IMG/VR virus record: IMGVR_UViG_3300025647_000248
Span: 1 to 24,819 of that record
Length of the DNA stretch: 24,819 bases
Direction: 5' to 3' (one strand)
Source of the DNA: a virus
Below are positions 22,168-24,819 of the stretch, one piece after another. A program made the translations under genes and the position numbers. Each line of letters begins with the position of its first letter. The stretch's first letter is position 1. The notes beneath the pieces were generated by a model. It had not been told where the DNA came from and did no database searches. It saw only the letters and a list, made by a program, of their open reading frames with translations.

Positions 22168-22350
22168 TCACTGGTTTTCCTCCTCCCAATCTAAAAATTC
22201 CTCCTGCTCATAAGCATCCATTTGTGCAAAAGTACTAAAGTGCACCTCTTGACAGCAACTAAAAGTTGTACGTTGTGTACCACAATAGTTACAGTATTCA
22301 GTAGAATCGTTCATGAACTCATCACGTAGTTCTTCTCGTGTCATTTTCAT
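22168..22350 (-). CDS. Small Cys/His protein, zinc-binding-like
   Basis: A 60-residue protein. After a charged helix (TREELRDEFMNDSTEY) come Cys20-x2-Cys23, Cys32-Cys33 and His37 (CNYCG ... SCCQEVHF), which could bind one zinc. The C-terminus is acidic (DAYEQEEFLDWEEENQ). Its start overlaps the upstream stop (ATGA). This is one of three Cys-cluster miniproteins on this arm; I know no function. Such proteins in phage early regions sometimes bind host enzymes, which is analogy only. Confidence 0.6.
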   Translation of the reverse strand: MKMTREELRDEFMNDSTEYCNYCGTQRTTFSCCQEVHFSTFAQMDAYEQEEFLDWEEENQ

Positions 22351-22790
22351 AGCTTCTCCAGTTCCTTAGATACCAGTGTAGCGTATCCTGCGATGTCCTT
22401 CCATGAATCCTCATAGTAGGGGTCTCCGCAGCAGATACGTGCCAACTTGTTGCAGATCATGTCCATGGACTCCTGCTGGTAATGCTCCATCTCCTGCCAT
22501 GCTGAAGATGTGTGGCAAATGTCCTTGAACATCTGTGATGTCATGGCGACCTTGCGGTACTCACCATAACGTTTCCCACGGGCTTCTAGGACCTCATCAA
22601 TGTCCATGTCTGTGGCTTCCATCTCATCAGTCACCTGCTCTTTGTACACTCCCATATCAACTCCTCTCAACGCTTTGTCGTACTTGTCTACTGCGTCCTG
22701 TAGGGCTAGGTTATGTGTCTTACCGAACCCTAAGAACTCCTGATAGGCGCAAGCCCATAGGTCCTCTTTTACCTTCTTACACTCATACAT
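22347..22790 (-). CDS. DUF6378-like phage protein
   Basis: A 147-residue protein. The frame is open to 22832, but ATG 22790 (MYECKKVKEDLWACAYQEFL) is placed at the end of the upstream gene and is the better start. Residues about 1-50 form a small first part. Residues about 65-147 match the pattern I associate with DUF6378: DEVLEARGKRYGEYRKVAMT, then MDMICNKLARICCGDPYYED and SWKDIAGYATLV. That domain is widespread in phages, its function is unknown, and it is often encoded near nucleotide-metabolism genes such as thyX. Its stop overlaps the next start. Confidence 0.75.
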   Translation of the reverse strand: MYECKKVKEDLWACAYQEFLGFGKTHNLALQDAVDKYDKALRGVDMGVYKEQVTDEMEATDMDIDEVLEARGKRYGEYRKVAMTSQMFKDICHTSSAWQEMEHYQQESMDMICNKLARICCGDPYYEDSWKDIAGYATLVSKELEKL

Positions 22791-22983
22791 CTTCGTCCTC
22801 CTTCCATTTCTGTGCGGTGTCGCAGGTTCCAAAGCCAGTCTCCAGTACCATACAGTACCTGAACTTCTCTGTCACCTGACCTTCACCATAATCGTACCGT
22901 TCAGTCTCATGGTAGCAGTGCAGGCAGTCCATACATGGACCACCGTCCTGATACACCTCATTCACGTATTTGTAATCGTTCAT
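22783..22983 (-). CDS. Cys-rich small protein, unknown
   Basis: A 66-residue protein starting at ATG 22981-22983 (the open frame continues upstream to 23145 without a plausible start). It has Cys17-x2-Cys20-x2-Cys23 (CMDCLHC) and later Cys residues in RYCMVLETGFGTCDTAQKW, enough for one metal site. It overlaps the upstream gene by four bases (ATGA) and the next gene by eight. No family recognised. The clustering of three Cys-rich miniproteins within 1.5 kb is itself notable. Confidence 0.6.
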   Translation of the reverse strand: MNDYKYVNEVYQDGGPCMDCLHCYHETERYDYGEGQVTEKFRYCMVLETGFGTCDTAQKWKEDEDV

Positions 22984-23093
22984 GGGCACTGCGCCAGTTG
23001 AATGTACACCATATAGTAGGAACCTAAAGCAGCCCCTACCAGTGCTCCGAACATGGCGACAACCATACATGACGCCCAGTGAATCAGTTTCAT
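22980..23093 (-). CDS. Single-helix membrane miniprotein
   Basis: A 37-residue protein, ATG 23091-23093, TGA 22980-22982, with an excellent AGGAGG four bases before the start. The sequence MKLIHWASCMVVAMFGALVG, followed by AALGSYYMVYIQLAQCP, is one membrane-spanning helix with Cys at both ends. It is too short for gene finders but is supported by the ribosome binding site and the ATGA overlap downstream. Early phage membrane miniproteins may modify the envelope or exclude other phages; nothing here shows which. Confidence 0.65.
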   Translation of the reverse strand: MKLIHWASCMVVAMFGALVGAALGSYYMVYIQLAQCP

Positions 23094-23102
23094 AACACCT
23101 CC

Positions 23103-23720
23103 TTAAAACAATGATGGCAGGGCTGATTTTAACACATCTCGACACTTCTCTGCAACGTCTCTGTGCTCCTTCTGAGTCTCAGGTCCCGTACGTACGTCTA
23201 TGTAGTGCATCCATGACCGCACAGTTCCTGCCATGTACATGCGTGACATCGTGAGACCCTCAGGCAGCAGCTTACGTGCCACCTCCTTAGCAATGCCTTT
23301 CTCGAGTGCCATCTTGTACAACATATCGGCTTCGTGACCCATACGCACCTGCATGTTCCTCCACCACTGGCTCAGATACTCATCGTTGGCTTCTAGGCTG
23401 TTCTGGCGGTTCTTCTGGTCCTGCAGCCTTGGCTCGTCAGGTTCAGCGAACCCTTGCACCTCTGCGTACCGTTGACTAAATTCCTGAAAACTAAAGGACC
23501 TGTGTCGGAGTATCTGGCGGGCTATGTCTCTGGTGGTGTTGATCTCGAGACAGACCGAAGCCATCTCGAAGGGTGACCAGTGTTTGTGCTCCTGTAGGTA
23601 CTTGAGCAGCTTAGGGGCTGTATCGTTGTTGGTTTGGTTCGCAGGGTTCGACACCCTCGCACAGTAGGCAATGGTTGCTTCTGCGTTGGGTGTTGCCCAT
23701 ATCATGTGTACGCTGTTCAT
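23103..23720 (-). CDS. thyX: FAD-dependent thymidylate synthase ThyX
   Basis: A 205-residue enzyme that methylates dUMP to dTMP using methylenetetrahydrofolate, FAD and NADPH. The ThyX signature RHRSFSFQEFSQRY spans residues 72-85 (RHRx7SxR type). The N-terminal ATPNAEATIAYCARVSNP and the C-terminal Arg-rich RTGPETQKEHRDVAEKCRDV are also family-like. Length is typical of phage ThyX (about 200-230). It lies in the early part of the - arm and pairs functionally with the cobalamin-dependent RNR at the far end of the same arm, giving the phage independent dTTP supply. Confidence 0.92.
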   Translation of the reverse strand: MNSVHMIWATPNAEATIAYCARVSNPANQTNNDTAPKLLKYLQEHKHWSPFEMASVCLEINTTRDIARQILRHRSFSFQEFSQRYAEVQGFAEPDEPRLQDQKNRQNSLEANDEYLSQWWRNMQVRMGHEADMLYKMALEKGIAKEVARKLLPEGLTMSRMYMAGTVRSWMHYIDVRTGPETQKEHRDVAEKCRDVLKSALPSLF

Positions 23721-23722
23721 GT

Positions 23723-24142
23723 TTATTTATCCTTTACTGTGTATTCAATGCGGTAGTCCAGTGGTTCGCCCAGTTCGTTGATGGCAGACCTTAGCTGTTG
23801 GCATACTCGATCTATATGGTCTATGCTCAACATGCAGGACATCTCCTCTGTCAGGTCTATGGTCCCTATTGGTTCATCGTCTCGACTGCTAAAAGTCACT
23901 TTTACTGTGTTCATGCTTCGTTTTCCCTTTGCTTCTTGTTTAAATTCCATACCTTGATTGAACAGGCACAGTGCATCAAAGATATTACATGCGTACTCGT
24001 GCCTCTCCTGTAGCTGGTCCCACTCCACATCAGCGATGTAGTCCCGCAGGAAAGCCCTCACGGCTTCCTCGTTGGCGTAGGCAATGTTTTGGTTATACGC
24101 AGCGACAAACGCCTCTATGTGCTGCTTGCTGTACGTTTTCAT
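23723..24142 (-). CDS. Two-part early protein, possible fused pair
   Basis: A 139-residue protein started at ATG 24142, which overlaps the upstream stop (an upstream in-frame extension to 24172 exists). Residues 1-76 are helical (HIEAFVAAYNQNIAYANEEA). Residues 77-139 begin with an internal Met, MNTVKVTFSSRDDEPIGTID, and look like a separate beta/alpha unit ending in PLDYRIEYTVKDK. The bases around the internal ATG at 23914 (ACGAAGCATGAA) repeat exactly the start context at 24142, suggesting a former gene boundary or an internal start. Function unknown. Confidence 0.6.
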   Translation of the reverse strand: MKTYSKQHIEAFVAAYNQNIAYANEEAVRAFLRDYIADVEWDQLQERHEYACNIFDALCLFNQGMEFKQEAKGKRSMNTVKVTFSSRDDEPIGTIDLTEEMSCMLSIDHIDRVCQQLRSAINELGEPLDYRIEYTVKDK

Positions 24143-24360
24143 GCTTCGTCCTCCTCGAACATTGATGCCCACTCTTCAGGCGTTGTGCCTGTCAAAATAA
24201 ACTCTCGCTGCTCAGGGGTCAGCATGTAGAACACATCCTGAATCATGAGGTTTTCAGCCTTCCAGCGGTTGTGCAGTATACCGTAGACCCTCTCAGTCAG
24301 CGGTAGGGTCATGGTGTGGGGTTTCCCTGTAAGGCGGGACACCTTGAATAGTTCCATCAT
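24139..24360 (-). CDS. Small early protein, unknown
   Basis: A 73-residue protein with two possible ATG starts in tandem (24360 and 24357) after AAAGGAAAAAAG. Sequence: MMELFKVSRLTGKPHTMTLP, then RVYGILHNRWKAENLMIQDV, and a C-terminal MLTPEQREFILTGTTPEEWA. The last piece (TPEQREFILTGxTPEEW) is a motif I recall from short phage proteins of unknown function. It is acidic at the C-terminus. The stop overlaps the next start (ATGA). Confidence 0.65.
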   Translation of the reverse strand: MMELFKVSRLTGKPHTMTLPLTERVYGILHNRWKAENLMIQDVFYMLTPEQREFILTGTTPEEWASMFEEDEA

Positions 24361-24467
24361 CTTTTTTCCTTTGATTCCAGCCAGTCAGCGACCAGCGCCA
24401 AGATTCCGAACAGTCCCGACACGCAGGACACGAACAGGACCATTAGGATAACATCGTCTAGGGTCAT
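24357..24467 (-). CDS. Single-helix membrane miniprotein
   Basis: A 36-residue protein, ATG 24465-24467, TGA 24357-24359. It is MTLDDVILMVLFVSCVSGLF followed by GILALVADWLESKEKR: a short acidic N-terminus, one hydrophobic helix and a basic tail, implying N-out/C-in or simple inner-membrane insertion. Its stop falls within the tandem ATGATG of the next gene, and its start overlaps the upstream stop, which supports real translation. No family known. Confidence 0.6.
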   Translation of the reverse strand: MTLDDVILMVLFVSCVSGLFGILALVADWLESKEKR

Positions 24468-24691
24468 GCTGCCTTCTCCTTCAAAATGAGCTTGTCCTCT
24501 TCCACAGTGAACGCATCACTGTACGTGATCAACCCTACGTCCAGCAGGGCGCGCTTGTAGCCGAAATACTCCCCTCTGGCTTCGTCTACGGCATCACCCA
24601 TCATGTCCACGCCTTCCAGTACTGCCAAGTGATTCACCTGATACTTGAACCACAGTCCACGCAGGCGGGTTAGTGCTCGTTCTTTGGTCAT
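24464..24691 (-). CDS. Small early helical protein, unknown
   Basis: A 75-residue protein. The frame is open to 24796, but ATG 24691 has GGAG nine bases upstream and starts MTKERALTRLRGLWFKYQVN. It continues with EGVDMMGDAVDEARGEYFGY and ends in EEDKLILKEKAA. It is helical with a mid-protein acidic stretch, no Cys and no membrane helix. Only 13 bases separate it from the upstream stop. No family recognised. Confidence 0.6.
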   Translation of the reverse strand: MTKERALTRLRGLWFKYQVNHLAVLEGVDMMGDAVDEARGEYFGYKRALLDVGLITYSDAFTVEEDKLILKEKAA

Positions 24692-24704
24692 TGCATGTTC
24701 TCCT

Positions 24705-24819
24705 TCAGTTGCTTTTACGAATTTGATAAACATCGGAACCGCTGGCTGTGACGAACTCTCCGATCTGCAGCATCCACTCGAAGGTCTGACGCACAAACAC
24801 GTTGTCCACCTCTTCCAGT
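24705..24819 (-). CDS. C-terminal end of an unidentified early protein (partial)
   Basis: An open frame enters from the right edge and stops with TGA at 24705-24707. The visible 37 residues (LEEVDNVFVRQTFEWMLQIG, then EFVTASGSDVYQIRKSN) are mixed helical and carry no known motif. It shares the operon with the downstream early genes, 13 bases from the next ATG. The start lies outside the window. Confidence 0.5.
   Translation of the reverse strand, partial: LEEVDNVFVRQTFEWMLQIGEFVTASGSDVYQIRKSN

Noticed and set aside
22984-23145. N-terminal extension of the Cys-rich gene upstream of 22983
   Set aside because: The extension overlaps the well-supported 37-residue membrane gene and begins inside thyX; ATG 22983 with ATGA coupling fits better.
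1-24819. CRISPR array, tRNA genes, integrase or attachment site
   Set aside because: No regularly spaced repeats, cloverleaf-like segments or recombinase motifs were seen on reading either strand, although a tRNA scan was not run.
1-24819. Phage-encoded RNA polymerase and T7-type promoters
   Set aside because: No gene with single-subunit RNA polymerase motifs is present in the window, and the clear promoters are sigma70-like; the rest of the genome could still encode one.

Overview
The window is a piece of a tailed double-stranded DNA phage genome, most likely a short-tailed (podovirus-like) marine phage. It encodes short-tail tube components, several Ala/Gln-rich ejection-type proteins and no tail sheath, tape measure or long-tail genes. 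Its replication set is a family A DNA polymerase with Tyr in the O-helix, a T7-like primase-helicase, a gp2.5-like single-stranded DNA-binding protein, a monomeric cobalamin-dependent (class II) ribonucleotide reductase and ThyX. That set resembles those described for SIO1/cobavirus-type roseophages and related uncultured marine podoviruses. The GTA-type three-helix holin also hints at an alphaproteobacterial host. This placement is inference; no search was possible. No integrase, repressor gene, attachment site, tRNA, CRISPR array or phage RNA polymerase is visible. The recognisable promoters are sigma70-like, which suggests transcription by host RNA polymerase and a lytic lifestyle.

Layout. 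Positions 1-13588 are rightward (+): the end of a tail protein, then a lysis cassette (small membrane proteins, a lipoprotein, a three-helix holin, an M15 peptidase endolysin), then small basic proteins around a near-consensus promoter at 2873-2901. The structural block follows: head-tail adaptor, nozzle-like tail tube protein, a fibre with a gp10-type C-terminus, a cupin-like protein and four large ejection-type proteins. Positions 13622-24819 are leftward (-). In transcription order these are a series of small early genes (many Cys-rich or single-helix proteins), thyX, more small genes, ssb, primase-helicase, an HNH endonuclease, polA, a Cas4/RecB-like exonuclease, small acidic genes, a GIY-YIG-like gene and the ribonucleotide reductase. 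The two arms converge on a bidirectional hairpin terminator at 13591-13614. Genes are packed tightly with many ATGA or TAATG stop/start overlaps, so almost nothing is non-coding except 2865-2975, 21248-21308 and 21691-21776.

How it works together. RNR and ThyX supply dNTPs and dTMP, while Pol, primase-helicase, SSB and the exonuclease replicate and process DNA. The + arm builds the tail and ejection apparatus and lyses the cell.

Most interesting signals. (1) A shared dyad, ATAC-N4-GTAT, sits with identical spacing just downstream of the -10 box of the + arm promoter and of an early - strand promoter, with a third copy at 21746-21759. (2) The ssb gene is bracketed by two c(UUCG)g tetraloop hairpins, the first starting almost exactly at the predicted transcription start. 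(3) A 96-codon ORF with its own ribosome binding site is overprinted in another frame inside the GIY-YIG-like gene. (4) An HNH endonuclease gene runs 119 bases into polA. I see no clearly new multi-gene system; the novelty candidates are regulatory and small-gene features.
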